Origin: Urophycis tenuis
Taxonomy: Eukaryota > Chordata > Actinopteri > Gadiformes > Phycidae
Direction of reading: 5' to 3'
Assembly (NCBI GenBank): GCA_036785325.1
Contig: JAXIVH010000010.1
Span: 1,758,533-1,822,532 of the forward strand
Length of the DNA stretch: 64,000 bases
Below, in pieces: positions 1 to 12,863 of this stretch (positions are counted from its first letter, which is position 1; each line of letters begins with the position of its first letter). The position numbers were made by a program, and so were the translations under genes. Below the pieces are notes generated by a model, which saw nothing but the letters and a program-made list of their open reading frames with translations, had not been told where the DNA came from and did no database searches.

Positions 1-176
1 GCTCCACAAAGACAGACTTCATGTCAGACCATTCCCCTCACTTCATGTCACATGACCGATCATGAAGACCGCCCACGAGATTTAAGTTTCTGCTTTGAGA
101 ATCAAATAAGGGACTACCATGTTACAAACAGGATCCAAATCAATCCATCTGAAATTTAATCAGCCCCCACCCCCGT

Positions 177-178
<2 letters not shown>

Positions 179-259
<81 letters not shown>
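179..259. repeat. (CA)n microsatellite abutting dop1b exon
   Basis: About 40 uninterrupted CA dinucleotides (GT on the gene strand). The tract begins exactly at the donor of the dop1b exon 260-380, so the intron starts with GTGTGT and continues as (GT)n. Confidence 0.98.
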
Positions 260-261
<2 letters not shown>

Positions 262-3200
262 GGCCAACTGGTTGCCTGCCAGTCCTGTGGTGGAGATGGT
301 TTCCTCTCCCAGCATCTCCCGACAGTAGCTGTAGAAGGCCCGCACCACCTCCAGCAGCAGACTGCTGATCACCACCACACCTGCATGCAACCCCACGCGT
401 GAAGCAATAACATCATCATCAACGCCTTCAACGTGAAAACACAATAAACTATCCCAATTAGGAGATGGCATGTCAATGACATGTGAATTACATGTCCATA
501 TCCTTTATGTTCTTTGCATGTAGGATAAATATTATTTTTAGATCCAAAAGTATATAGAGGCACGATGACAGAGTAATTGACACAGATATGGATCAAAATC
601 AACTGTCAGATCACTTTTGCGTGCGACTTTATAGAGCAGATGTCCTGGTGCTGACAACCCAGTGTGGCTCTCTGCAGGCCCAGCTGACCCGAGACATCAC
701 GCAGTGTAGGGACCGCCCATCACGCGGTGTAGGGACCGCCCATCAGACTCTAGGGACCGCCCATCAGACTGTAGGGACCGCCCATCAGACTGTAGGGACC
801 GCCCATCACGCGGTGTAGGGACCGCCCATCAGACTGTAGGGACCGCCCATCACGCGGTGTAGGGACCGCCCATCAGACTGTAGGGACCGCCCATCACGCG
901 GTGTAGGGACCGCCCATCAGACTGTAGGGACCGCCCATCACGCGGTGTAGGGACCGCCCATCAGACTGTAGGGACCGCCCATCACGTGGTGTAGGGACCG
1001 CCCATCAGACTCTAGGGACCGCCCATCAGACTGTAGGGACCGCCCATCAGACTGTAGGGACCGCCCATCACGCGGTGTAGGGACCGCCCATCAGACTGTA
1101 GGGACCGCCCATCACGCGGTGTAGGGACCGCCCATCAGACTGTAGGGACCGCCCATCACACGGTGTAGGGACCGCCCATCAGACTGTAGGGACCGCCCAT
1201 CAGACTGTAGGGACTGCCCATCAGACTGTAGGGACCGCCCATCAGACTGTAGGGACCGCCCATCAGACTGTAGGGACCGCCCATCACGCGTTGTAGGGAC
1301 CGCCCATCAGACTGTAGGGACCGCCCATCAGACTGTAGGGACCGCCCATCAGACTGTAGGGACCGCCCATCAGACTGTAGGGACCGCCCATCAGACTGTA
1401 GGGACCGCCCATCAGACTGTAGGGACCGCCCATCAGACTGTAGGGACCGCCCATCAGACTGCAGGGACCGCCCATCAGACTGTAGGGACCGCCCATCAGA
1501 CTGTAGGGACCGCCCATCAGACTGTAGGGACCGCCCATCAGACTGCAGGGACCGCCCATCACGCGTTGTAGGGACTGCCCATCAGACTGTAGGGACTGCC
1601 CATCAGACTGTAGGGACCGCCCATCAGACTGTAGGGACCGCCCATCAGACTGTAGGGACCGCCCATCAGACTGTAGGGACCGCCCATCAGGCAGTGTAGG
1701 GACCGCCCATCACACGGTGTAGGGACAGACCTTAGTTTCAAGCCATCGCTTCAGAGGTGGTAAGCCATATGGCACTTCAGCAAGGGAAACGTACTGTACG
1801 TTTAAAATGTCACAATGAGATGACTTTTTTTTTGCCGAGGTAAGACAACACACAGGTGAGGTCATAAACAGTTCCAATATTGGCCTCATTGGCCTGAGGT
1901 GGGCTTTTATTTTCCACCGGTAGGGTCTGTTTTGGTAAACAGGTGACTTAAAACCACAGCCCAGAGGGGCTTCTTAAACCATGGGCTTGATTTAACTATA
2001 CACACTGTTTGTGTTTGTCAGTAGGTCGCTGTTTACCTATCTCCTGTTTATCCAGAAGGCTGATGATGACGCGAAAGGGCCTGAGGTAATTCATGATCAT
2101 CTCTGGGTCGCTCTGGATGTCCTTCTGCTTCAAGATGTTGATGAGAGCCTGCAGGAGAGAGCATCCCGAACACTCGATGTCATCATGCAGTCACCAGCTT
2201 TTAGAAAGACAATAATACACTTCCAATGACACAACGCATGCTTGTTTAATGTGGACGAGTCCTGTCGACCTGCACGAGGAAGTCTCTGGAGAACAGATTG
2301 AAGTACAAGTCTGCTGGGTCCTCGTCACTGGGGAGTCGCTTGGAGGATGGAGTCAACGTTCCCTGCTTGGTGTCTGTGCCTGGAAACAGAAGAGCATCAT
2401 TCCTGTCTCAGGCAGCCTGCTGGGTGTGTGAGGCTGCAGAGCCACAACAAGCCTCCACTAGGCTGTGACTCTGCATCACTCACCATTCGATTTGCTTGTG
2501 ATTCTTGGGAGTCGTGTTTTTCATTTCAAAAGATTTCTGATTCCAAGTGGATTCTGGATTCAGTACTTAGCAAATTATGGCATAAAAGCAGAGAAAGGTG
2601 TTTTTATGGTTGTGGTAGACTTTATACCAACAACACCAGCAAGACCAACACAAGCGACAAGTTGTGAATCAAATCAGTTTCATAGAAGTTATGAATAGTG
2701 ATTCTTAGGTGAATATATGTTTACCCACACCCCACTATCCACTCATGAGATCACTAGTGTGAGAATGCACCCAGATGTTTGATAGACACATGATCATCAT
2801 ACATCAACATTCAACATTCATATAGGCATATGAATCCATTATATCTATCTTACTTTTTTCTTCAGTTCATTGGCAAAAGTAACAAGGTATCTATCTGTGT
2901 GTGTGAGTGAGTGAGTGAGTGAGTGAGTGAGTGAGTGAGTGTCTCACCTAGCAGCCAGGCGTAGAGGCGCCTGTTGAGTGACATGTCTCTGCGCAGCAGG
3001 GTGAGTGTTGCCGCAGACACCACCGTGACCATGTCCTCCCTGCTCATTTTCATGATGGTTTCCTGGTCGTCCTGCCAACACAACGCAGAAGACAGTGAGG
3101 AGAACACACCCCTTTCACTCATCAATGTTCACATCCGCTGGTGGAACCCAGGGGTGAAGAGACATTGGTGGACGGAACAGCTTCTGGAGAACTGAGAGGA

Positions 3201-5459
3201 CAGAGAAGGGATGCCCTGACTGAGAGACATGCTAACAACACATGGGCAAAAAATATCTGCTGACCAGGCACTCGTTGAGGGGGAAAAGGTGCAGGAGGAT
3301 TTCCAGCATGTTCCTCTGCACCAAGACGTTGGTGTCCTGGAGGGTGAGGCAGACTGACTTCACCTGAAGACAGACCAGATAAACACTCAGCGCCAGCTCG
3401 CCCAACAAACACAATGGAACGAGACGGAGGACTTTACTGATCAGGGAGGACTGGAGTTGTTGCTCAGCTTAAGACACAAACATCAACGCAGCAATAGCAA
3501 CATAAAATACAGTATGAACAGAAATATTCTACTCACAGATCAAATATGCATCTAACCCAAAGCAGAACAGAATAAAATACGTTTACACAAAAAATAAAAG
3601 TACATTTGTAACTGAAGCTACACGTGTTACAAAGAAGGGTTTACTAACACTAAAACAGTACGCAGACCCCCAGAGGAGGAAGCCCCCCCACACACTCACC
3701 ACCAGGCGTTGGTCGTAGCCCAGCATGTAGCCCTGCTTGCGTCGCCCGTCCGCCCGGTTAAAGTGCGTGACGATGAAGAGCGTGGCGGGCAGCCTCACCA
3801 GGGGGCTGACCAGCACGCTGCCCCACAGGGCCGTGTAGAACACGTGCAGCCCCACCAGCAGAGACAGCCTCAGCAGCAACGCATCCGTCCTGCACAGAGA
3901 CGGGGGGGCTGTCAGCCACACCAGGATGTACAGACTCTGGTGCACGGGGTAAGAAACTCTGTTGTTGACGGGGCACTAGCTTTAAAACGTCCAGCACATT
4001 TCAGAGGAAATAACTTGAAGTGTGCCAGGAAGTGCGTGTCTATGAGAGAATGAGGAATTGGGTGCAGTTCATTACAGGTTTGCTTTTTATATTACAATCA
4101 ATGATTTGAGGAAGTGATGAAGGGTGACATCCTCATTACTGTTTTGGGTGAATAACAACGGACAGAACTGGACGGACAGCCATACAGACGACCAGAGGCC
4201 TTTCTACATGCACTACGTGAATGCCGACGAGCGGACTGACGGAAAGACAAACAACGTACCGGTCAAAAACCTCCAGGCCTTCTTCCATGCCGGGGAGTAG
4301 TCCGGTGATGAAGGCCTGCAGGCTGGGCAGCAGAGCCTTGTGCAGGGGCAGGTAGTACCTCTCATACAGCATCAGCAGCACGGGCTTCACCGCCATGGCT
4401 GCATGGCCCAACAGCGGAAACAATCCGGAGCTAAAGCAACAAAAAACATTCAACAAACCCCCTCATCAACCTCCGGAGCCTCGCGGTGAAGTACAAAGCC
4501 TCGGGTGCTGATGAAAGGCAGTATCTAAATCAAATGTATTATTAGTATTATTTTCATTATCAAAATGATGCTCGAGTAGGCGATTAGGGTCTGACTTGGA
4601 TCTCGAACGCAGCATAGCCCTGTCCGATCGTTTCATTTGAGATGAATGAAAGGATTGGATGGCCGACCTGTCTGTCTGCCGGCTCCCGGCTACACTCTGC
4701 CCTCGTGGTGCACCACCGAGTCTTCCACAAGGCTCAAGGCTTTCCCCACTGCCTGCCCTAACACTAAGAATCAACGTGAAGCTATTGAAATGATTCCAAT
4801 ATGGCGCCCTTGCCTGTAAATGAAGAGATCCTTGGCCAACCATTTTGTACCAATAATCTTAAAAATGACTTCGTAGGTCTCCAGGGCCTTGAGGTGCACG
4901 CCGCTGGGCAGTGCAGGGTGCAGGCATTGGGCCAGTCTCTTGCCGATGATCAGCCTCTTAGGCAGCAGGGAGTACCGCAGGTTACTCTGCAGGGCCTGGA
5001 GGGGGGACAACACACCAGAGATGCTCCGTCACCGAGGAGCCTGAGGTAACATGAGGAGAACCAGACCAGGGACACGCCGGCTCAGTTTTGTTAACTGGTA
5101 ATAATATTGCTGAAAGAGAAGTGCAACCCCATTGTGGAAATGAACCCTGGACTCTCCCGCTGCTCTTACAGAATTGTAAATCATTCTGAGAGCAGATGGA
5201 AAGTGGACACGTACTCCATGCCGACATCCTTCTCCTCTTATTCACTGAACCGTAACGTTAGGATGATCACATGTTATGATGGTAATGTTAGTAATGTAAT
5301 GTACAGCTGTCTTCCCCCTACCTTGTTCAGCTTCCCCAGTGAGGAGATGAGGTCGGCCCACTCGCTGGATGACTCGAAGCTGCGGAGAGCCTTCTCGATA
5401 GCCACCGAGTAACCGCGGTAACGGTAGTCGTTCTGCAGCTCAGCCTCCTCGGGGTCCAT
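260..5459 (-). CDS. dop1b: dop1b (DOPEY2), 5' part, nine coding exons
   Basis: 5' part of a Dopey-family gene; its 3' part lies left of the window. Nine exons join in frame: 5322-5459, 4814-4995, 4260-4430, 3700-3889, 3265-3363, 2948-3071, 2270-2379, 2037-2148 and 260-380, about 415 residues of the Dopey N-terminal domain. The ATG is at 5459, and the start MDPEEAELQNDYRYRGYS follows the DOP1B rather than the DOP1A pattern. Other family blocks are SSEWADLISSLGKLNK, KRLAQCLHPALPSGVHL, RRDMSLNRRLYAWLLG and LEVVRAFYSYCRE. DOP1 proteins are large peripheral Golgi/endosome proteins that work with MON2 and phospholipid flippases in membrane traffic. A six-codon upstream ORF (5490-5473) ends 13 bases before the start. 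The intron at 4431-4813 uses a GC donor, and the last visible donor lies inside a microsatellite. Exon phases all agree, so the model is firm; the 5' UTR limits are not. Confidence 0.95.
705..1728. repeat. GC-rich minisatellite in dop1b intron
   Basis: Roughly 47 tandem copies with the shared core AGGGACCGCCCATCA. Two unit types occur: a 21-base type ending AGACT and a 23-base type ending ACGCGGT. In the left half (about 780-1190) the two types often alternate, giving a 44-base higher-order unit; in the right half the 21-base type dominates. The tract lies in the intron 381-2036. Open frames through it on both strands are a consequence of the 21-base period and are not coding. Confidence 0.97.
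2896..2942. repeat. (TGAG)n microsatellite beside dop1b exon
   Basis: A short GT run followed by about eight TGAG units. It lies just downstream, on the gene strand, of the donor of the dop1b exon 2948-3071, with only a few bases between them. Confidence 0.95.
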
Positions 5460-5499
5460 GGTGACGATGCGGTCAGTCTCGCTCTGACATGGCGGGCCG

Positions 5500-6740
5500 C
5501 TCTACAGGCGCTTCCCCCAGTGATGTCTTCCAGGAGGAGGAGTAGGCACGTTTAGAAAAGCCCTGCAGAGATGGACCTCTCCGACAGTATTTGTCTTACT
5601 GTAACCTGTTTAGTACATCTCTACTGCCCAGGTTTGTCTGGAGCAAACAGAATTAGCCTATTATTTCCCTGACACCAATCTGTGTACAATGTGAACACAT
5701 TTTCACATTCCCGGCTCACTCTGCACCATTCTGGCGGACCCTTATCGGTGCCCACACCCCACCAGTCCGGAGTGACACGTCTGAGAGAGCAGCCAGAGCC
5801 CACGAGGAACACACCAGATCGTATTTCACAGCAGGAACTGATCAAGACACGCAACAAGTGTTCTGCCCTGAAGGGTGCAGAGCCACATAGAGAGCCCCCC
5901 CCCCCCCTGGTCATGAAAGGTGGAGGCAGGCTCATGAGAGTAATAATCATGATGATCCTGATCACAGAGGCCACAGGATAGAGATGAGAAGTAAGTGGGG
6001 ATATCCTGAAGCATTTTGGTTACGCGGTCACACGTGTCATGAGAAGTCTCTCTTTACTTCTGTCTCGTTACGTTTGTGAAAATAATGAGGAGGCACTCCG
6101 TATGTTACCATCTAATACAGCCTGACTGGATCCGCTACCTGTGTGTGTAGTAGGGCGGCAGATAGATACACACAGTGAGAGACACACACATCATGACATA
6201 AAACCCTAGAATGATATAATGGGAGAGCAAGGTACACCTTGAAAAGATATGGTAGAGACGGATATGTCCACCGGTAATTGGAGAGGTTCAAAGTTGCTGT
6301 GTGCTCAAATAAACCCTTGAATAAACATCTCCCCCCCCCCAACCCCACCCCAGCGCGGCTCCTGCACCACCTGGGCGACACTCCCGACCCAATATGGGTG
6401 GTGTGGGAGATACCGCATGCACCACCAGACACTGCGTTGTCGTTGTCCTTCAATGCTGTTTCTCCATCACACAATGGATCGCTCGCTGCATTATGTAAGT
6501 CCCTAGCCTCTGCACACCGACAACACGGTCGTCGGACTTCATGGCTGAATGTGTACATCAGGCGGGCCCGCGGTCACGCACAGTGTACTGTTATGCGTGG
6601 TGTTTATACAACAGTGTGCAAATCAGGTTTCCAACAGCACAGGCATAGGGTTTGAACATTGCCTCACGTGTGACAGGTATCATGCTGCATGAAATTCGTC
6701 AAAACATAAGAGCTCACCAGAAACAGCAGCTCGCAGTAGG
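5500..6740. other. dop1b 5' intron or intergenic, no gene seen
   Basis: No coding segment is recognisable on either strand. A C-run lies near 5890. If the candidate first exon at 6755-7010 is real, this stretch is the first intron of dop1b. Confidence 0.5.
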
Positions 6741-6754
6741 ACGCAGTGACTCAC

Positions 6755-7010
6755 CACAGAAACAACCAGCGATGCGCTCGGTCGCTGGGCTCAGCCTCGT
6801 CCGCCTTCGATGGTCCAGGCCAGGGTCGGTCACCCTCTATGGGGGATAAAAGAAAAGTGTGGGCCCGTTATTATTCCAAAGCAGCTATCTCCATCACTGA
6901 AGCAACACGGACAGCCCAGCGGGGCGCAGCGGGGTAGGAACTCAGCTGATTCAGAGCGGACGCGGAAGAGCTCACTTCCTGGACCCGCAGGGGTGCGGTC
7001 CCAAAGCTTG
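6755..7010 (-). promoter_or_regulatory. candidate non-coding first exon and promoter of dop1b
   Basis: This segment is richer in CpG than its surroundings and contains ETS-like GGAAG/CTTCC cores near 6965-6980. Read on the minus strand it ends in a consensus donor (GTGAGT, complement of 6749-6754). The position, 1.3 kb upstream of the dop1b start and on the same strand, fits an untranslated first exon. No transcript evidence is available, so this is inference. Confidence 0.3.
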
Positions 7011-8150
7011 TGTCATAAAAACATGAATAGCGATCTTCTAAATTTCCTTATAAGGAAAATTAATGTGTCATATTTTCCAGCAACTAATAGCAAATGATTA
7101 AGGATAATACTTAATTATGAGGACGAAGTAATGCACCTGATTACGGATTAGTGATGTGTTGGTAACCATCTCTATGTTGTATTGGTACAGTCCAGGATGT
7201 ACAGTGTTTACCTCTCACTGTGCTGTCAGATGCTTGGTCTGACTGGTCTGAGTCTTACTGGGACTGCAGCTTAAACTGGTCTGCAGTTTAAACCGAGTCT
7301 GCATCTTAAATCGGGTCTGCAATTTAAACTGGATTTGCAGCTAAAGTTGGGTCTGCAATGTACGGCCTAACCTTTACCTTCTACAGGGAAAAACACATTG
7401 GAATGATATTAAATTGACAAAAAATAGCAATTTTTCCTCTCCATAAGTGCACATGAATAGAACCAGTTTCTCATGATAGTGCAGCCTGGCAGGAGCCAGC
7501 ACTCGCACGGAAATGATCGTTCCCTTGCAGAGGTCTGTGATTGGTCCTCAGGGATGGCTCTCAGACCGTCCAGCCCACGGACGGTTTGGCGTCGCGCGGC
7601 GTCGCCATTATAGAAGGCGGGGTATAATGCAATAGAGGCGACAGGCCTGCTCATTACTTTTAGATTTACACAAATATAATTTTGTCATTGTAGTCCACCA
7701 TTAAACACAGGTGAATACAGCCTAATTAAAAATAGCATGTGTCATCTTGCAGCAAACAACAACATTAAAACGTTGTATTATTAGTTATAATACCAATAAA
7801 ACATGTGAGTTAAGTTCCTAACCGTCTACAGAGGCCGTGGACAGTGGGTGCGTAGACGGTTCATACTAAATGTTTCCATGCGTTTTGCAGGCATTTCTTT
7901 TTGTTTGCAGGGTTGGAATAGCCTGGCTGACGCGTCCACATCTCGGTGAGAATGAAATCGCGCGCAAAGCAGCATGGGAATTCCCAGGCTAGGGTTGGAA
8001 TGCATTGGAGAGCAACCTGCTGTTAGGGGATGTGGTGGGTTGGAAGGGTTTGGGAAGCACTGCAACACACAGCGCATTTCAGCTTGCGCTGAAATAAATT
8101 TTATAATGGTAAAATCAGAGGTAAACATGAGCGTAGTTATCTGTTCCAAC
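7011..8150. other. intergenic, no gene seen
   Basis: No supported gene. A degenerate tandem repeat lies at 7261-7365. A GC-rich patch with short inverted segments around ggcgtcgcgcggcgtcgcc sits near 7588-7606, but nothing shows its class. Confidence 0.5.
7261..7365. repeat. degenerate 18-base tandem repeat
   Basis: About six imperfect units of the form GGTCTGCAGTTTAAACT, diverged from each other at several positions each. Confidence 0.8.
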
Positions 8151-8426
8151 AGGCTGGGTTATGCTTCATTTATGCTTCCGCGTTGACGCAACGCTGGGGA
8201 GTTAGTTACGGACTCTTTACGTCCCCCTTGTGTCCAACGCAAATGCCTGACGTGCACCTCCCAAAAATCCTAGACGCGCGTCGAGGCGACGCAACACCAA
8301 CGCAGCGGCTTTGGCTGTGATTGGTCCGCGAACTACATTCACTGGAGATCGCTTTTCCGGTTTCCACTGGTAAACACCGCCACGGTGTGATAAAGTGATA
8401 AATGCTTCAACTGATTAGCGACAACA

Positions 8427-8446
8427 TATATATATATATATATATG
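8427..8446. repeat. (TA)n microsatellite
   Basis: Short TA run immediately left of the probable edge of the Ty3 insertion. Confidence 0.9.
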
Positions 8447-8597
8447 ATAAACCAGGACACATAGCCCGCTATTGCCAGACATCCCTCCCCGCTCGCAATA
8501 GTAGACCTACTCCCCGATTTCCGCCTGACCACTCTTCTGGGCAGCCTAGTAGCCATGAGCGACCCACTAGCCAGCCGGAAAACTAGCAACCCCCAGT

Positions 8598-11432
8598 GTG
8601 CAGAGCCACACACTGGGAGGACATGGCGCTGGCTCATTACTCTCCCATTCACACGAGAAGCTAGTTAGAGCTTGCCCTGTTTTGCCTGTGTTGATGGGGG
8701 GGCTGACTGTTTCCTGCCTGATTGATACAGGGTCAATGGTGACCACTATAACAGAGAGTTTCTTTCAAGAGCATTTCCAGCACCTACAAAAAAGAGATTG
8801 TAAATGGTTGGGCCTCAAGGCCGCTAATGGGTTAGACATCCCTTACATTGGTTACATCGAATTGGATGTGGTAGTACTAGAGCAGTGTATCCCAGGGCGG
8901 GGGGTCCTGGTTGTCAAAGATTCACTGAATGCTGCGGTTAAAGATCGTAAAGCAGTAACACCAGGTATACTGGGGATGAATGTACTGGGGGAGTGCTACC
9001 AGGTCCTTTTTGAACAACATGGTTCCCGGCTCTTCCACTCCCCTCCAGTGAGTTCGGCGGCTCCAGCGGCCCTGCGTGCACTACGGCACTGCGAAAAAGT
9101 CAAAGCCATTGTTAATGCCCCTCGGCCCTTCAAAGTGAAGACCCAGGGAACCGCCCCAGTTCGTTTTGAGGCAGGGGCCCTTACTATGGTTCCAGTGACT
9201 TGTCCCCACCTTGAGTCTGCCGAGTTCTTGCTTGAGCCAGTGGGCTTAGAGGATGAGCAATTGCCTGAAGGCCTGCTAGTATCCCCCACCCTCGTGGTAG
9301 CCAAGAAGGGTCTCCTGTATGCCCCAGTGGTCAATGTCAGTAACATGGAGGTATGGCTTCCCCCTCGTAGCACCATTGGCACGGTACAAGTGGTAATGGC
9401 GTCCTCCGGTGGAACGACTACCCCCATATCCATCGAACCTTCATGGAAGGATTTTCAGGCTTATGTCTCTGTACAAGAGGTAATTGAGCGCCCCAGTACA
9501 CATGAATTTACTATGCCTGACTTTCCGGAGTTACCACAGCCCCAAGTTCCCAAGGCCCAGGCTCTCCTCAATCAATACAGTAGTATCTTCTCCCGCAGTG
9601 ACGGGGACTTGGGATGCACATCTTTAATCACTCATGAAATCCCCTTGTCGGACGACGCTCCTGTCCGCCAGCCCTACCGGAGAATTCCACCTTCTCAGTA
9701 TGAGACCGTGAAGGCGCATATTTGGCAGCTGCTGGATAGTCAAGTGATCAGGGAGAGTAGCAGCCCGTACTCGTCCCCTATCGTCATTGTTACCAAGAAG
9801 GACGGGAGTCTCCGTCTCTGCGTCGATTACAGACAATTGAACGCCAAGACCCGTCGGGACGCATACCCTCTCCCCCGCATAGAGGAGTCTTTAGATGCGC
9901 TATCTGGGGCGACGTGGTTCTCCACTTTAGACCTCGCCAGTGGGTACCATCAGGTCCCTGTAGCTGAGCATGACAAACCAAAGACTGCTTTCTGTACACC
10001 GTTCGGCTTGTTTGAGTTTAATAGGATGCCTTTCGGGCTTTGTAACGCTCCAAGCACCTTTCAGCGCTTAATGGAGCGCATGTTTGGGGATTACAGATTC
10101 CAGTCCGTTTTACTGTACTTAGACGATGTGATTGTTTTCTCCAACACGGTTGAGCAACATCTCGAAAGACTGGGGGAAGTCTTTGACCGATTGCAAAAAC
10201 AGGGGCTGAAGGTCAAACTGTCCAAATGTTCTTTTTTCCAACACCAGGTCAGTTATTTGGGGCATGTGGTGTCTATGGAGGGGGTGTCCACGGACCCAGC
10301 CAAAATCGAGGCAGTTAAAGAGTGGAAACGCCCTGGACATCTGGCAGATTTGCGATCCTTTCTTGGGTTTGCAAGCTACTACCGACGGTTTGTAGAGGGG
10401 TTTTCAAAGCTTGCAGCCCCTCTACATCATCTGGTAGGGAAGCTCAGTGGGCCGTGCCGAAAGGGGAAGACTCCTCAGGTCCCTCTGGCATCTGCATGGG
10501 ACGAAGCTTGTGAGCGAGCATTCCTGTCCTTAAAGGAGAGACTCATTTCAGCTCCAGTGCTGGCATATGCTGACTTTAGGAAACCTTTCATCTTGGAGGT
10601 AGATGCCAGCCACGGGGGCCTTGGTGCTATTCTCTCACAAGAACACGAGGGCAAAGTGCGGCCGGTGGCGTTCGCCAGTAGAGGTCTCAGAGCGGCAGAG
10701 AGGAACATGGAGAACTACAGCTCCATGAAGCTTGAGTTGCTTGCAGTCAAATGGGCAGTAACGGAAAAATTTAGGGAGTACCTGCTAGGGAACCACTTCA
10801 CTGTTCTTACTGATAGTAACCCCCTCAGTCATCTGCAAACTGCTAAATTGGGTGCAACTGAGCAGCGATGGGCCTCTCAACTGGCATCATTTAATTTTAA
10901 TATTAAGTATCGACCGGGGAAGAGCAATCAAAATGCGGATGCTCTGTCCCGCCAATATCTGGAGAGATTTGCCTTTAGGACACAGGTCCCAGTGCTGGGG
11001 GCCCTGGCTGAGGTGGCACAAGTGCCTTTCACGAGAGGACAGTGTGAGGAAGTAGTTGCTTTACCAGGGCGCACACCTCAGGACCTCCGCCTACTGCAGC
11101 AATCGGACCCTGTCATCGGACCGGTACAGAAGTACTTCCAGGAGGGACAGCGGCCAGGGGCAGGAGAGCGAGAATCTTTGTCCAGTTCTAGCAGAGCGCT
11201 ACTCCGGCAGTGGGGCCGTCTGACTGAACAGGAGGGGGTGCTCTACCGGGTGATCCACACCCCAGGGGAAGGCCCGGAGACTGCCCAACTGCTACTGCCC
11301 CAGTGTTTGCAGGAAGAGGTCTTGCGGAGTGTACACGACAGACAGGGTCACCAGGGCATTGAAAGGACACTCCAGCTTCTACGGAGCAGGTGCTTTTGGC
11401 CAAGTATGACCAAGGACACAGAGCGATGGTGA
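8598..11432 (+). pseudogene. Ty3 pol: protease, RT, RNase H, integrase zinc finger
   Basis: One open frame of over 940 codons. It shows the aspartic-protease motif LIDTGS near its start, the RT blocks MPFGLCNAPSTFQ and YLDDVIVFS, the RNase H motif EVDASHGGLGAIL with LTDSNPL, the connector ADALSRQ, and the histidine pair of the integrase zinc finger. The frame has no ATG that I would trust as its natural start; in this family pol follows gag. It is ended by a TGA at 11430-11432, inside the integrase zinc-finger region. Apart from that stop the frame is unbroken, which suggests a fairly young copy. Confidence 0.9.
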
Positions 11433-12743
11433 AAGCAGTGCCAGCGATGTGTAGTGGGCAAGGCGGTAAAACCCAAAGTCCGCACGTACTGGGGCACGTT
11501 GCAAGCGATGCAGCCTAATGAGATCCTGGCCATCGACTTTACGGTGTTAGAACCAGCCGGTGATAGAAGGGAGAATGTTCTCATCCTCACAGATATCTTC
11601 ACCAAGTACACACAAGCCATCCCCACTAAGGACCAGAGGGCGTCAACTGTGGCCCAGGCATTAGTGCAGCAATGGTTCTATCGGTTTGGTCCTCCTGCCC
11701 GTATACACTCAGACCAGGGCAGAAACTTTGAGAGCCTGCTGATCCAGCAGTTGTGCCAGATGTATGGGATTCAGAAGAGTCGGACTACGCCGTACCATCC
11801 ACAAGGTAATGGACAGTGTGAACGGTTCAACCGTACCTTGCATGACCTCCTGCGCACACTGCCTGTGGAGGAAAAGCGACGCTGGCCACAACATCTTCCT
11901 CAGCTTACCTATTCTTATAACACCACCCCCCATCAGACTACTGGACATACACCATACTATCTGATGTTTGGCCACCACCCCCGGCTGCCAGTGGATTTCC
12001 TGCTTGGGACCGGAGAGACTGCATTAAACGACCAGCCCCTGGAAGAGTGGGTCCAGAAGCACCAACAAAGCGTCAGAATGACTCATGAGCATCTCAGACA
12101 ACGGGCCCAAGAGTTAGCTTGGAGACGTAACCAAAATCATAACGATCAAGTAAATGATGCGGGCTTCAAAGAAGGGGAGTTTGTTTACGTACGAAACCAT
12201 GTACAAGGAAGAAATAAAATCCAGGATTATTGGAATCCGTCAGCTTTCCAAGTGGTACGTGGCCCCTCTGGAACAGGTGCAGTGTACACAGTGGCCCCGG
12301 CAGTTGGGGAGGGACGGGTCCGTCAAGTGCATCGGTCCGAGATGCGGGGCGTCCCTGAAGAATTACGACCCAAAGTAGGTTGTGACACTGCGTCAACCAG
12401 TGGACCCGCGCTACCCAGTGTATCCCCGGCCTTAGAGGGGGGCAATATGACGTCGACCCACAGAGCTGGACCGTCCAGAGTACCTCCAGCCTTAGAGGAG
12501 GGTGATGGTGATATGGTGGTCTGGTACTGTGCAGAAGAGCCTCAAGCCATGCCCGTGCAGCCTGATGCCCCTCCTGCTGTTGGACTGGATATGCCCATAC
12601 CGCCTGATACCCCCCCTGCTGTTGAACTGGATGTGCCCAGGCCGCCTGATACCCCCCCTGCTGTCGGAATGGATGCTGGATCCGAAGACACAACCCCCCC
12701 CCTTGCGACGCTCAGGAAGACCTACGGCAGGTCAGCATTCTAA
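11433..12743 (+). pseudogene. Ty3 pol: integrase core and C-terminus, after the stop
   Basis: This continues in the same reading frame as the segment before the TGA. It carries the DDE integrase core (TDIFTKYTQAIP, HSDQGRNFES, PYHPQGNGQCERFNRTLH) and a GPY-like module (around VYVRNHVQGRNKI and QVHRSEM). The C-terminal end has about three copies of a 12-residue proline-rich repeat of the type PPDTPPAV. The frame ends with TAA at 12741-12743. Confidence 0.88.
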
Positions 12744-12863
12744 TCCCCATCACCTCCCCCGAGCAGTGGTTGCGGGAACAACGAACCAATAGGTACAGAA
12801 GGAGAAGAGTCCAGGACCGGAGCTGTCATCGTCGGGTCGCCGATTCATTTGGAGGGGGTAGAT

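Noticed and set aside
705..1728. CRISPR-like array
   Set aside because: The repeats are directly adjacent without unique spacers and the genome is eukaryotic.
588..1741. Open frames through the dop1b-intron minisatellite on both strands
   Set aside because: They arise from a 21-base period without stops and have no splice or family support.
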